64,000 bases of DNA from Pelagicoccus sp. SDUM812003 (GCF_031127815.1 NZ_JARXHY010000006.1:62001-126000), one strand, 5' to 3'. Positions 27,503-37,697 are shown, counted from the first letter of the stretch. Made by a program: numbers and translations. The notes: generated from the sequence alone by a model not told the origin.

Positions 27503-28834
27503 ATGCGTGATCGACTTCCTGTGTACCGACGAGCCGTTTCCCTTTTCCTTTTCGCGATTCAGTCGCTCCTTCCATTGCCTGCCATCGGGCAGGAAACTCC
27601 GGCTGTCGCGGAGCGTCCCGACCAGGCGGTGGAGGAGGATCTGAGAGATCGCCTGTCCGAGGTGGAGGGAATGCAAGGCGTGCAAGCCGATTACGAGGGG
27701 GGCATCGTGACCTTGTCCGGAAAGGTCGACGACTCGTCGCTGCGCGTCTCCGCGGAGGAAATCGCCCAGGCCCTGCCTTCGGTGGTGGAGGTGAAGAACG
27801 AGCTGGTGCTGGGCGGCAAGGTTAGCGATCGGGTGGGCAACGCTCTGGACAGGAGCCTGTTGAAGCTGCAGATGGCGGTAGGATACTTGCCGCTCTTCGT
27901 GGTGGCGGTGGTGGTGGTGATCCTGTTCGCTTGGATGGGTGGTATTCTAGCTCGCTCCGGAGTGCCGCGTCGCTTCGTCGGGGGAAATCGCTTCCTGCAG
28001 GAGATCGCTTCGCAAGGGCTGAAGGTGGGGGTCTTTCTGATCGGGCTGGTCATCGCTCTGGATCTGCTGGACGCCACGGCGTTGGTAGGAGCGGTGTTCG
28101 GGGCCGCGGGCGTGGCGGGCTTGGCCATCGGTTTCGCGTTTCGCGATTTGATCGAGAACTACGTGGCGAGTCTGCTGCTGAGCGTTCGACGACCGTTTAA
28201 GCCCAACGATCACGTGGTGATCGACGGACAGGAAGGGCGAGTGATCAGCCTGAGTACGCGGGCGACGATTTTGATGACCCTTGACGGGAATCACCTGAGG
28301 CTGCCGAATAGCCTAGTATTCAAAAGTGTGATACTGAACTACACCACCAATGCGGAGCGTCGTTTCGACTTCGTGGTGGGCGTAGGCGTGGAGGAGGACC
28401 TGAACGCGGCTCAGGAGCTCGGCGTAGCGACTTTGTCGGATATGGCCGGCGTGATGGAGGATCCACCGCCTTGGGCCATGATCGCGTCGCTGGCTGACTC
28501 CAGCGTGAGCATTCAGTTCTTTGGCTGGGTGGATCAGTCAGCATTCAGCTATGCCAAAGTGCGCAGCGAAGCGATCCGATTGGTCAAGAGCCGATTGGAA
28601 AGCGCTGGCATGGACCTGCCCGAGCCCATTCATCGCGTGCGGCTGGAAAACTGGAGCCCTGCTCAGACTCCGCCCGCTGCGACGAAGCGGGATTCGAGCT
28701 CGAAGCCGGATCCCGACAGGCGATTGCAGCAAGGCGACGTGTCGCGTGACGACGCCATCGAACGACAAGTCAAGGAAGAGGCCAGCAAGGCGGGCAGTCG
28801 CAACCTGCTGCTCGACGACGCCCCGCCGGAATAG
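27503..28834 (+). CDS. BON-domain mechanosensitive channel (MscS family)
   Basis: A 443-residue protein with a signal peptide (about 1-29), a BON domain (about 40-105, with G-I-V-T-L-S-G-K-V and the A-L-P-S-V-V-E-V-K-N turn), and then an MscS-type channel. Helices lie near 128-150, 170-190 and 193-226, the last carrying the pore helix G-V-A-G-L-A-I-G-F-A-F-R-D. The beta domain includes the family motif G-R-V-I-S-L-S-T-R-A-T, and a helical cytoplasmic region ends in a charged tail. BON domains are phospholipid-binding modules usually found in periplasmic lipoproteins, so here the periplasmic BON domain may tether or gate the channel. It is divergent from the PAP2 gene. Confidence 0.9.
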   Translation: MRDRLPVYRRAVSLFLFAIQSLLPLPAIGQETPAVAERPDQAVEEDLRDRLSEVEGMQGVQADYEGGIVTLSGKVDDSSLRVSAEEIAQALPSVVEVKNELVLGGKVSDRVGNALDRSLLKLQMAVGYLPLFVVAVVVVILFAWMGGILARSGVPRRFVGGNRFLQEIASQGLKVGVFLIGLVIALDLLDATALVGAVFGAAGVAGLAIGFAFRDLIENYVASLLLSVRRPFKPNDHVVIDGQEGRVISLSTRATILMTLDGNHLRLPNSLVFKSVILNYTTNAERRFDFVVGVGVEEDLNAAQELGVATLSDMAGVMEDPPPWAMIASLADSSVSIQFFGWVDQSAFSYAKVRSEAIRLVKSRLESAGMDLPEPIHRVRLENWSPAQTPPAATKRDSSSKPDPDRRLQQGDVSRDDAIERQVKEEASKAGSRNLLLDDAPPE

Positions 28835-28925
28835 CCGTCATCGACTTGTAGGGGTGAAGCAACTACGGTCTCCTCGCTTTTCGAGATACGCGCCTGTTGA
28901 CTCGACGCTCGCTTCATCCGGGTCG

Positions 28926-31900
28926 CTAGAGCGCTTCGTCGCTCGAGACTTTGAGTCCAAGGAAGCGAGCGCTTGCGGAAGCGGGCATGCTCAGGGTGGC
29001 TTCGTGAAGAATGAGCGATTCCGTTTGGCCAAGCGTTCGGGTGTTGATGAGCGAACTGTGCCAGGTGGCGCCATCCTCGGTCCATTCGGGGCCGACCTCG
29101 ACATTGGCGAGCCCGGAGTAGGTGGCGTAGCGCAGGGTGATCACCTTGTCCTGATAGCTCCAGCCCAGGACGAAGTCCCCCGCTTCCGATCGGTGGTCCA
29201 GTCCGAGGGCGAAGTGCTCGAGATTTGAGAATCCATCTCCGTCGGGATCCGCGAGCATGGCGCGGTCCGCTTCGTTTTCAGGGTATTTTTCCTCGGCCCA
29301 GGAGGAGAAGGTCCGACCGAAGCGGGCGGTGAGGGCCAAGTCGCGACCGACTGTGGCGGTGAGGGCTTGCGATTTCTCTTTTCCGTAGCCTTCCCAGCCG
29401 AGGAATATCCATCCGTCGGCCGGCGCTGCGGTGAGGTTCAGGGTTTGGCCGAAGTCGAAGGTACTGGAATCGGGCAGACCGTCCACTGCTCCTTCGCCCA
29501 CGATGTTGAGACTGACCTTGTAAACGCGCGGGGTGAATAGCGGGGCAAGGCGAGTGTCTTCATCTAGCGTCAGCAGGTAGAACGCGTCGCCGTAGGGCTT
29601 GTCTCCTGCCCAACCGCGGAACTCGTATCCAAAATCCGGTTGCGCCTTGAGACGCAGTTTGTCCTTCCATGCGAACTCCTGCCCGTCTCTCGCTCCGATG
29701 ACCTGCCCGTTCGGGCTAGGGTCGATGGCAAGATCGCGGCCGGGGACGGTGATCTGCGAAGTCTCCGAAGCGACATAGAAGTCGTTCGACGTGTTGCCAT
29801 CTTCGGCGACGATGCCATCGGGGAAGCGGGCGCTGAGGTAGTATTGGCTTGGGCTGATGCCTTCAGGAACTGTGGTTTCGATGGTGAAGGCGCGCGCTTC
29901 GGACGGGGCGAGCTGGGAGAAGGGGATGGTGGCGCTGCCACCGAAGCCGTCGCTCTCGTTGCGCAAGGTCCAGCTTCCGACGGTCTTGGCGAAGGTGTAG
30001 TTGATTTTTGAATCCTTGGCCAGCTGCAGGGTGTCTTGACCGTTGTTCTGAAGGGTTATGCGAAAGCTAATCCGGTCGCCCACGCCGTAGTCGACGTTGG
30101 ATACGACGAGGTCGCGGATGCTTAGGTCTCGGCTGACTGGTTCGATGAAGGTCAAGTTGTCGGTGTAGAAAACGACGTGATCTTCGAAGGTCGCGACCTT
30201 GGCGGGATAGGGGATGATTTGCTCCCACTCAAGTCCGTCGGAGGAGGTCCATACGCTCTCGCCAGCGAGGTAGAACGCGTCGTTGGTAGCCGCTAGGGTG
30301 AGGTAGCCGGTGATCGGCAGCGATTGGCTTTGCCAGGATTCGCCGTCGCTGGACAAGCGTATGCTGGAAGTCCCATCGTAGGAGCCGACGAGGGCCCCGA
30401 GTCGAGTGTCGGTCGCGGCAAGTTGAACGCTCCCGCTGGCCTGCAACACTTGGGAGGAGCGAGTGAAGTCGTTTGAAAGCCGGATGACGGACTCGCCCCA
30501 GTGGGAATAGATGCTCCCCTTGAAGGAAACCGGCTTGTCGAAGAGGCGTTGGTCGTCCTGAGGATCGATGCGTTCCCATTTCAAGCCGTCTTTCGATCGG
30601 GCATAGGCGGTATGGTCGACCCGATTGATCTCGTAGTCGATGAGCAGCCAGAAGTAGTCGCCATCGCTATACAGCTCCTCGATGTCGAAGTAGACGTTTG
30701 TCAGCCATTCTGGATACGCAACTTTTGTCCAGTTGACTCCATCGACGCTTCGATGCAGACCGAAATGCCAATCGCCGAGGTAGACCCCGCTGGCGAAGAC
30801 GGTGTTTTCCTCCACACGGGTCTTGGTGCGCTGCCATTGGCCGCCCGAATTCCTAAAGTAGGATTGGTAGTCGGTCACGGCGATCACGGGGTCGATGCCG
30901 ATGATCGCGATGTTCTCGCGAAACCCGAAGGAGTCGAACGTCTGGCTGTACAGGCTGCCATCGACACCAACAAAGGAATAGGTCGAGCCGTCGTTCGCGG
31001 TGAATGCCAAGCCGGAAGGCGAGGCGACGAAGGGACCGATGCGAAACGCGTAGCCCTCGAAGGGAATGGGTTCGCCGAGCTGCTCCCAGTCGATGGCGTC
31101 TCGGGAGCGAAGGACGACCATGAACGGGTTGTCTCCTGAACGGGTGGTGAAGGTGTAGTAGTAGCCGTCGGAGTAGCTGATCTGTTGCCCGTAGAAGGAG
31201 TCTTCCATAGCGAACCACGTTTCGCCGTCCGCGGTGTAGTGGTAGCCTGATGACGTTTCCAAAAAGAGAAGGTCTCCGACTTTTCGCAGGTCGTAAGCGG
31301 ATTCCTCTGGAAAGAGCGCGCTCCAGACTTCCAGATTTCGGCTGGTGGAGACCTCGTAGTAGCCCAGGCCGACATAGGTATCGCCGACTTGGTAGACCTT
31401 TGAGAAGTTTTCCAGTCGGGTCCAGCTTCGGCCGAGGCCGCCGACGAAGCTTTGATCGAAAGCGTTGAAAACTAGATCTCGTGAATCCGGTTCTACGGAA
31501 ATGGTTTCTTCACCTGCTGGAAACCAGTTGATGCCGTCGCGTGAGAGCATGGGAGCCCAACTCAGTCCGGCGATGAAGAGACCATTCTCGCACACCACAC
31601 CGTCCGAATCGAAGTTCCCGGTTTGTATCCAATGTATCCCGTCATGACTAAAGAGAGCTCCTTTTCCCTGGTAGCCAGCTACGAAACCGGACGGATTGGC
31701 AGCGATGCTGGTGAGCGGCTCCATGCTGGGAGTCTGCAAGGTTTTCCAGTCGATCCCGTTGGTGGAGAGGTGTACCCGACCGCCGTCGCTCACGCCGTAG
31801 TAGGCGCCATGATGGAAGATGAGATCGTTGAGCGAAAACTCGTCGCTGGGCTTTTTCACCGTGAGCAGCGGCGGCACTTCGAGGGCGATGCTGTCGGCGG

Positions 31901-34900
31901 CTCGGTTGCCATCCTTGGTGTAGGTGACGACCTCGACGAGATACTGTCCAGCGGTCTCTGGAGTGAAGCGGAAAGCGCGACGGTTCGCCGGCAGCGTTTC
32001 CCAAAGCTCTCCATTGATGAGCAACTCAGTGCGGTCGATGCTCTCGATCGGCGCGGATGCCAAAAAGCGCAGGTCAAGCGGAGCTCCGAGCTGGCTTCTC
32101 ATGGTGCTGGGATGGCTGACGAAGCTCGTTTCGCTGAGATTGGAACGGTGATGGCCTAGAATGGCGATGCCGCGTTCGGAACTGGTGACGATGGCCTGCC
32201 CCGACTCGGCGGCATTGGAGAGAATCGAGCCGTGATTGTTCACCAAGGTCGGGCTTGCCGCGATCTGCTTCCAGGAGTCGCCATCCGAAGATGTGAAGTA
32301 GTAGTCATCCCAATACAGAGCGAGGAACTCGCCATCGATGAAATGGACCTTGTAGACGAAGTCGCTGGAATGGTTGGGCAAGGAGAGGTTGGCCTTGCGT
32401 TGCCAGCTTTTCCCGTCGCTCGATGTGTAGCACTTGTTTTGGGCGAAGGCGAGAAAGGTGTCGTTTCCGAAAACCATGGAGGAGAACCGTGCCCCCTCGG
32501 GCAGGGATTGCTCGGTCCACTGAATGCCGTCCTCCGAAGTGTAGAGGTCGTCCTCCGAATAGGCGACGAAGACGCCCTTGCCGTAGACGAGGTGGGTCGC
32601 GTTGATGCCGGAAACGCTGTTCCATGTCTTTGCGTCGGTGGAGTGCTTGATGCCATCCGGCCAGCTGATGGCGACGAAGCGGTTCTCTTCGAAAACGATG
32701 CTCTCGAGATTGACGCTGTGTTTGCTGAGGCTCGATAGGGTGCTTCCGACGTGGTTTTCGCTGAGGTAGACGCCGTTTCCGTAGACGAAGCGCCCGTAGC
32801 CATGGTCATAGGTGTTCGACGCTTCTCGAGTCCAATTCGCTCCGTCGCCGGAGCTGTAGAGCCACCGGCCGGAGGAGGCGATGAAGCGGTCGTTGGCGTA
32901 GCTGATGGTGGCGTTCGAGTACCAAGACTGGGCTTGGTTGTCAAAGTGCAGCGATGTCAGCTCGTCTAGCGGCGTCACGCCTTTGTTGGTAGAGATGATT
33001 CCTTCGCCGTCCTTGAAGGTCAGAGGCGGCGTCCATGGAGATTCTTCGGTGTATAGGAACTTTCGATACTCGTAGCTCTCGCCGTCTACACGGTAAACTT
33101 CCAGTCGGTAGCGTGGAGGGTGGAGTCCTTCGTTATCCAGCGTTTCCAGAAGGAGGTAGACTTGATCTTGGTCCTCGTCGATGACCACATCATCGAGCCT
33201 GTCCTGGCTGAAGGGAAAGGTGGTCCAGTTTCGGGCGTCTTTCGAGACCCAGAGCGTCTCGACGTCTGCGTATCCATAAAGCCACCACCGTCCGTCGCCG
33301 TATTGAGCGATGGTTAGTTGGCCGGTCGGCCCGGAATGCGATGACCACGTGATGCCATCCGGGGAGGAGTAGATGGCGCTGAAGCGAGCGGCGACGAAGA
33401 GTCCATTTCCAAAAGCGATGGTCTCTCCCCATTGGCCCGTAAGTTCAAGGGTTTTGGTCCAGGAGGAGGCGTCGGTGGAGTGGTAGATGCCGTCTGCGGC
33501 GCGAATCGTGTAGTTGCCGGCACCATACGCGATGGAGTAAAGCGACTTTTCGAACTCCTTTTTCTTCGTCCAGTGGAGCAGGTTGGGAGAGGTGTAAACC
33601 GCCTTGTCGGAGATGAGGGTGTAGAAGTCGCCGTTCCAGGTGATGTCCCTGCTCTCAATGTCCACGGTTTGCCAGACGCGTCCATCCAGGGAAAAGGAAA
33701 AGGGCCCCGAGCGAGTGGTGACGAAGTAGTTCCCAATCGTTTTCAAACCGTGGGTGGAGACGCTCGAAGACGAAGGCCCCGTCCACGCGTAGGCGTAGAA
33801 TTCGTCGCGATCCGAGACGACGAGGTAGGCTGGCTCTGAAAGAACGCTGGCGGCCCCTTTGGTCGCTCGTAGTTGGTAGAATCCGCTGTCGGCGGATTTG
33901 GCGTTTTGCAGCGATAGGGTCAGATCGTTGGCACCGGGAATCGCTTCTCCATCCTTCAGCCATTGCAGGTCTGGTGTACCGGAGCCCGGATTGAGCAAGG
34001 CGGATAGGGTGACGCTCTGTCCTTGTTTTATGGATGCAGGCGCGGGGTTGCGTATGAACTGGAAAGTTCCGGCGAAGAGGCTCAGCACGGCCGAGCGACT
34101 GCGCAAGGTCTGGTTAGGAAAGCGGAGCTCCACGGAATAGCTGCCGAGGTCCTCTTTCGTGATCGCTGGGATCTCCACGTTGGCGCGGGTGGCGCCTTGT
34201 ATCGCTGCGCCGTCCTTGAACCATTGATAGCTTGGCACGCCGTCTCCCACGGCCACTACCGAGAAGGAAGCCCGGTCTCCCAGTTCCACGGACTGATCCT
34301 TCGGATGCACCAGGATGCGGGGCGCCCCGATGTAGCTGCCCTCCAAATGGAAATCCGAGCCGAGGGCCGACAGGGAGTCCACGGCGATCGCGTAGGTGAC
34401 GCCTGCGCTGGCCTGAAACACGAGGTTCGACTGGCTGCCTGACTCGAAAGAGGCCTCGAGCGGGGAAAGGGTCGCTAGCGCCTCTCCGGTGAAAACGCGG
34501 GTGAACAGTCGACTCGAGGTTTGGGCGATCTTGAGGTAGACGCTTCCGGACTGGGGAGCTTTCCAGCGGTACCAGACGCTCGCTCCAGTGGCGGACGGGT
34601 GTAGAGGCGTTTCGCCTTGTTCGAGACTCGCTGCCGTATTGCGTCCTGATACCGTGAATACGCTTCCTTCGAGAATCGTAGCGTTATCGAAGGCGTCGTT
34701 TGGCGGAGCGATCACCAGCTCAAGAGAGAAGGGGCCGAGGCGCTCGTTCACGCTGTCGATTTGTAGGAAGTACGTCTGGTGGGCGAGGATTTCCCAGTTG
34801 AGGACAATCGGACCGTTGCTTTCTGTCGATGATGACGTATCCACAAGCTGGATATTTGAAAGGGAACTTCCCTGAAAGATGGAGAGAGCTCCAGCGAAAC

Positions 34901-36710
34901 CGGTTGGGCTCAGCTTGATTTGGGCCACGCCTGACAGGTGGGGCGTCCATATGTACCACACCGTAGCGCCTTGGGCGTTGGGGGCGGGGAGCGGTTCGCC
35001 GGATTCCCGAGTTGCTAGGCTCAGGGATCCGCTGCGCCGGCCGCCAAGGCTCGAGAGCTCCTCCGCCTGGGCGAAGGTATCGTTCACAGGCGCGTTGGAC
35101 GCTCCGGTGACGGCGCGATGCACGTTGAGTCGACCGGAGCTGAGGCAAACGCGCGACAGATCGGTTCGCAGCTCGACCGAGTTGAGCAAGCGGGCCAGGT
35201 TTCCCTCGGCAGAGTTTTTCGGGAACTTCGCCTTGATCAGGGCTAGGGAGCCCGCCACCAGAGGGGCGGCCATCGAAGTGCCCTCCAGTTCGGCGTAAGC
35301 GTCATCGGCGGTATGGAAGGCGCTGATCGCTCGGGCCGGTGCGGCGATATGGGCGAGGCGGGGACTGTAGTTGGAGTAGAAGGACAAGGTGTCGTAGTTT
35401 TCGGTTGCGACGACGGTGACCTGATTCGGGATTTGGTAGGCGGCGGGGTAGGTCGGCGTCTCGTCGAGGTCGAGGGATTCGTTGCCGGCGGCGGAAACGA
35501 TGAGCGTTCCGGCGTCCGAGGCTCGGGTAAGGGTTTCGTACAAAGCCTCGCTGTTTTCCGATCCTCCCCAGCTGTTGTTTATGATATCGGCGCCATTCGT
35601 AATGGCGTAATCGATACATTTTATGGCATCGGAGATCGTGCCGTATCCCGTTTCGTCGAGGAACTTCAGCGGCATCAGCTGGGCGTCCCAGGTGACTCCC
35701 GCGATGCCTTTGCTGTTGTTGCCCCGCGCTGCGGCGATGCCGGCGACATGCGTTCCATGGCCGTTGTCGTCGTTCGGATCGCCGTTGTGTTCGATCGCGT
35801 TGAAACCGAAGAGGTCGTCGATGATGCCGTTGCCATCGTCGTCGAGCCCGTTGGCCAGTTCGCCCTCGTTTCGCCACAGGTTGTCCTTCAGGTCTTCGTG
35901 GGTGGCTCGAATTCCGGTGTCGATGATGGCGATGACCACCTCCGGCGAGGCGTTGATGGTGTCCCACGCTTGCGGGGCGTCGATGTCGCGGTTGGCGCTG
36001 CCGGCGCCGAGCGGGTTGGAAAGGTTGTACTGCAGAGGGAAGCGCGGATCGTTCGGCTCGAAGGCCGAGCGTCGGAGGAGCTGATCCGCCTCCACGTAGC
36101 GCACGATTTCGGGAAGGGCGCCCAAGCTTGCCATGCGCTGCGGAAGCGCGGCGAGGTTTTCGGTTTCCGGGAAATGAAATCGAAACAGATCGCTATTGCG
36201 GGAAAGCGGCTCCGCGGCGGCTCCAAGAGCATCGGCGACTCGCTCGATTTCGGAGAGGCGGCTATTGGCGGTGGCGGCCACGATGAATTCGTTGGCTATG
36301 CTCAGGCTTTCTTTGACCAGTTCGCCTTCGTGAATATGCCCTTGGCCGTAGTAGGTTCTATCGAGGCGGAGCAGCGGGCGGTGGAAGCGGGTCCGAGCGA
36401 TGGTGGTTTCGACGCGGTAGGGTCCGGAGTCGACCGAGCTCTGATGGACGATCTGCTCGGAGATCGATTGGAACCAGGCGAACCGTCTCGCCGGGCTGGC
36501 GGAGAGTCCCAGATCGGGAGGGCTCGTTTCGACGGTAGTCGAAGCGTCGCCGGCAATCGGAGCGAGGGCTTTAGTCGGGGAAATGGACTGATCGATCGCT
36601 GCCGAGTGGCTTTTTTCGCCAATGTTGAGCAGAGAAAGAACGAGGACAGCAGCGGAAGAGATGGCGAACGCGAGCGCCAGGGCGCGTTTGCTCGAAAAAA
36701 GCTTATTCAT
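28926..36710 (-). CDS. Giant secreted subtilisin-like (S8) multidomain protease
   Basis: A 2594-residue protein. An N-terminal hydrophobic segment (about 10-30) is followed by a prodomain-like region (about 80-215) and an S8 catalytic domain (about 228-540) with Asp264 (I-I-D-T-G-I), His318 (N-G-H-G-T-H-V-A-G), oxyanion Asn410 and Ser479 (E-G-T-S-M-A-A-P). Two PPC-like domains (about 545-800, V-W-Y-[IR]-W), two Ig-like domains (about 805-985) and about 20 sialidase/BNR-type units with the core S-x-D-G-x-x-W (about 1000-2260) follow. Next are a CARDB-like domain (about 2270-2395), two InlB-type repeats with G-W motifs and a calcium-loop C-terminal module (D-P-D-G-D-G-F-S-N-L-E-H-F near 2500). 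It probably acts on the cell surface or in the medium; the substrate is unknown. Confidence 0.9.
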   Translation of the reverse strand: MNKLFSSKRALALAFAISSAAVLVLSLLNIGEKSHSAAIDQSISPTKALAPIAGDASTTVETSPPDLGLSASPARRFAWFQSISEQIVHQSSVDSGPYRVETTIARTRFHRPLLRLDRTYYGQGHIHEGELVKESLSIANEFIVAATANSRLSEIERVADALGAAAEPLSRNSDLFRFHFPETENLAALPQRMASLGALPEIVRYVEADQLLRRSAFEPNDPRFPLQYNLSNPLGAGSANRDIDAPQAWDTINASPEVVIAIIDTGIRATHEDLKDNLWRNEGELANGLDDDGNGIIDDLFGFNAIEHNGDPNDDNGHGTHVAGIAAARGNNSKGIAGVTWDAQLMPLKFLDETGYGTISDAIKCIDYAITNGADIINNSWGGSENSEALYETLTRASDAGTLIVSAAGNESLDLDETPTYPAAYQIPNQVTVVATENYDTLSFYSNYSPRLAHIAAPARAISAFHTADDAYAELEGTSMAAPLVAGSLALIKAKFPKNSAEGNLARLLNSVELRTDLSRVCLSSGRLNVHRAVTGASNAPVNDTFAQAEELSSLGGRRSGSLSLATRESGEPLPAPNAQGATVWYIWTPHLSGVAQIKLSPTGFAGALSIFQGSSLSNIQLVDTSSSTESNGPIVLNWEILAHQTYFLQIDSVNERLGPFSLELVIAPPNDAFDNATILEGSVFTVSGRNTAASLEQGETPLHPSATGASVWYRWKAPQSGSVYLKIAQTSSRLFTRVFTGEALATLSPLEASFESGSQSNLVFQASAGVTYAIAVDSLSALGSDFHLEGSYIGAPRILVHPKDQSVELGDRASFSVVAVGDGVPSYQWFKDGAAIQGATRANVEIPAITKEDLGSYSVELRFPNQTLRSRSAVLSLFAGTFQFIRNPAPASIKQGQSVTLSALLNPGSGTPDLQWLKDGEAIPGANDLTLSLQNAKSADSGFYQLRATKGAASVLSEPAYLVVSDRDEFYAYAWTGPSSSSVSTHGLKTIGNYFVTTRSGPFSFSLDGRVWQTVDIESRDITWNGDFYTLISDKAVYTSPNLLHWTKKKEFEKSLYSIAYGAGNYTIRAADGIYHSTDASSWTKTLELTGQWGETIAFGNGLFVAARFSAIYSSPDGITWSSHSGPTGQLTIAQYGDGRWWLYGYADVETLWVSKDARNWTTFPFSQDRLDDVVIDEDQDQVYLLLETLDNEGLHPPRYRLEVYRVDGESYEYRKFLYTEESPWTPPLTFKDGEGIISTNKGVTPLDELTSLHFDNQAQSWYSNATISYANDRFIASSGRWLYSSGDGANWTREASNTYDHGYGRFVYGNGVYLSENHVGSTLSSLSKHSVNLESIVFEENRFVAISWPDGIKHSTDAKTWNSVSGINATHLVYGKGVFVAYSEDDLYTSEDGIQWTEQSLPEGARFSSMVFGNDTFLAFAQNKCYTSSDGKSWQRKANLSLPNHSSDFVYKVHFIDGEFLALYWDDYYFTSSDGDSWKQIAASPTLVNNHGSILSNAAESGQAIVTSSERGIAILGHHRSNLSETSFVSHPSTMRSQLGAPLDLRFLASAPIESIDRTELLINGELWETLPANRRAFRFTPETAGQYLVEVVTYTKDGNRAADSIALEVPPLLTVKKPSDEFSLNDLIFHHGAYYGVSDGGRVHLSTNGIDWKTLQTPSMEPLTSIAANPSGFVAGYQGKGALFSHDGIHWIQTGNFDSDGVVCENGLFIAGLSWAPMLSRDGINWFPAGEETISVEPDSRDLVFNAFDQSFVGGLGRSWTRLENFSKVYQVGDTYVGLGYYEVSTSRNLEVWSALFPEESAYDLRKVGDLLFLETSSGYHYTADGETWFAMEDSFYGQQISYSDGYYYTFTTRSGDNPFMVVLRSRDAIDWEQLGEPIPFEGYAFRIGPFVASPSGLAFTANDGSTYSFVGVDGSLYSQTFDSFGFRENIAIIGIDPVIAVTDYQSYFRNSGGQWQRTKTRVEENTVFASGVYLGDWHFGLHRSVDGVNWTKVAYPEWLTNVYFDIEELYSDGDYFWLLIDYEINRVDHTAYARSKDGLKWERIDPQDDQRLFDKPVSFKGSIYSHWGESVIRLSNDFTRSSQVLQASGSVQLAATDTRLGALVGSYDGTSSIRLSSDGESWQSQSLPITGYLTLAATNDAFYLAGESVWTSSDGLEWEQIIPYPAKVATFEDHVVFYTDNLTFIEPVSRDLSIRDLVVSNVDYGVGDRISFRITLQNNGQDTLQLAKDSKINYTFAKTVGSWTLRNESDGFGGSATIPFSQLAPSEARAFTIETTVPEGISPSQYYLSARFPDGIVAEDGNTSNDFYVASETSQITVPGRDLAIDPSPNGQVIGARDGQEFAWKDKLRLKAQPDFGYEFRGWAGDKPYGDAFYLLTLDEDTRLAPLFTPRVYKVSLNIVGEGAVDGLPDSSTFDFGQTLNLTAAPADGWIFLGWEGYGKEKSQALTATVGRDLALTARFGRTFSSWAEEKYPENEADRAMLADPDGDGFSNLEHFALGLDHRSEAGDFVLGWSYQDKVITLRYATYSGLANVEVGPEWTEDGATWHSSLINTRTLGQTESLILHEATLSMPASASARFLGLKVSSDEAL

Positions 36711-36783
36711 CAGCAGAGCTTGGTGCTATCACCTAATAGCTAGTTGCGTGCCCCCGTCTAGCTCATTGATGAGTTTACTACGT

Positions 36784-36812
36784 AAAAAACCGCGGCCCTG
36801 AGTGGGACGCGG
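36784..36812 (-). terminator. Rho-independent terminator of the SDR gene
   Basis: Minus-strand stem CCGCG-t-CCC / GGG-c-CGCGG (one mismatch) with a 5-nt loop, followed by TTTTTT (36789-36784). It lies 33 bp past the SDR stop and ahead of the subtilase gene's start on the same strand. Confidence 0.88.
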
Positions 36813-36845
36813 CTAGAGGTTCTCGAGCGCTAGGCCTCGACGCGA

Positions 36846-37598
36846 TCAAGCAGGCTGCTGGAGCATGGCGGCGATGCGGTTTTCCAGGGCGCGATGGCCA
36901 GCCTGGTAGGGCTCGGCGTAATTTTGAGCGAAGGCGTCTGGGAAGATGTCTTCGGTGCCGGCTTCGATGCCGTCGACGATCGCTACGGCGACGTCGGCTG
37001 GCGAGGTGGTTGGCAGGGTCATTTCCATGTCCTTGATGATGTCGGTCTCGACGGGGCCCGGATAGATGCCGATGACCTTAGTGCCTTGGGCGGCCAGCAG
37101 CAGGCGGCTTCCGCTGATCAGGGAGTGCACGGCGGCCTTGGAGTCGCTGTAGGTCGGGATGGCGGGGAAGTTCGAAAGTCCGGCCACGCTGGAGACGGTG
37201 GCGAGCGAGCCGCCTCCGTTGGCCTTCAGAATGGGAGCGAATGCCCGGGTGGTGTACAGCACGCCCCAGTAGTTGACCTCGAATTCATGTCGAGCGGCCG
37301 AGAGATCGCCGCCGAACAGGTCGGTGCTTCCGAGCACGCCCGCGTTGTTGATGAAGAGGGTGACGTCTTCGGCTTGGCTGGCCGCCGCCGCGACTTGTTC
37401 CGGATCGGTCACGTCGAGCTTCACTGCAACGACGCGATCCGCGTACTGGGAAACGAAGTCAGCTACGCCATCGGTGTTGCGAGCGGCGGCGTAGACCTTT
37501 TTCACTCCGCGATTGAGCAGCTCCTGGACGATGGAGCGACCGATCCCACGGTTGCTGCCAGTTACAAATGCGACGGTATTTTCGATAGTCAGGCTCAT
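36846..37598 (-). CDS. Short-chain dehydrogenase/reductase
   Basis: A 250-residue classical SDR. The cofactor motif T-G-S-N-R-G-I-G lies near residues 13-20, N-N-A-G near 85, the catalytic Ser in T-V-S-S-V-A-G near 138, and the Tyr/Lys pair in Y-S-D-S-K. The Y-A-A-A-R-N segment after the second strand suggests NADP(H) preference, as a basic residue follows. Substrate is unknown; the tail A-M-L-Q-Q is dispensable. It is transcribed divergently from a TetR gene across a 121-bp region with TetR-like palindromes and has its own terminator. That is the usual layout of a repressed, inducible detoxifying reductase. Confidence 0.92.
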   Translation of the reverse strand: MSLTIENTVAFVTGSNRGIGRSIVQELLNRGVKKVYAAARNTDGVADFVSQYADRVVAVKLDVTDPEQVAAAASQAEDVTLFINNAGVLGSTDLFGGDLSAARHEFEVNYWGVLYTTRAFAPILKANGGGSLATVSSVAGLSNFPAIPTYSDSKAAVHSLISGSRLLLAAQGTKVIGIYPGPVETDIIKDMEMTLPTTSPADVAVAIVDGIEAGTEDIFPDAFAQNYAEPYQAGHRALENRIAAMLQQPA

Positions 37599-37632
37599 AA
37601 TAGTGTTGGTTTTCAGTTGGATAGAAAGATAA

Positions 37633-37644
37633 ATGAACGGTCAT
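37633..37644. promoter_or_regulatory. Possible TetR half-palindrome near the SDR start
   Basis: The imperfect inverted repeat ATGA-ACGG-TCAT lies 34 bp upstream of the SDR start. It shares AATGAACG with the first palindrome before the RND operon. Short and imperfect, so tentative. Confidence 0.35.
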
Positions 37645-37681
37645 ACAAAAACCTTTCGCTGATCCGCTTGTCAAATAGTTA

Positions 37682-37697
37682 TTGAACAAAAGTTCAA
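37682..37697. promoter_or_regulatory. TetR-type operator in the SDR/TetR intergenic region
   Basis: A perfect inverted repeat TTGAAC-AAAA-GTTCAA, 22 bp upstream of the TetR start and between the two divergent genes. Its position suits autorepression and control of the SDR gene; binding is inferred. Confidence 0.55.

Noticed and set aside
35313-36743. A 476-codon plus-strand open frame opposite the subtilase
   Set aside because: It lies antisense to a clear S8 catalytic domain. Its translation is Val/Gly/Arg-rich with no recognisable domain.
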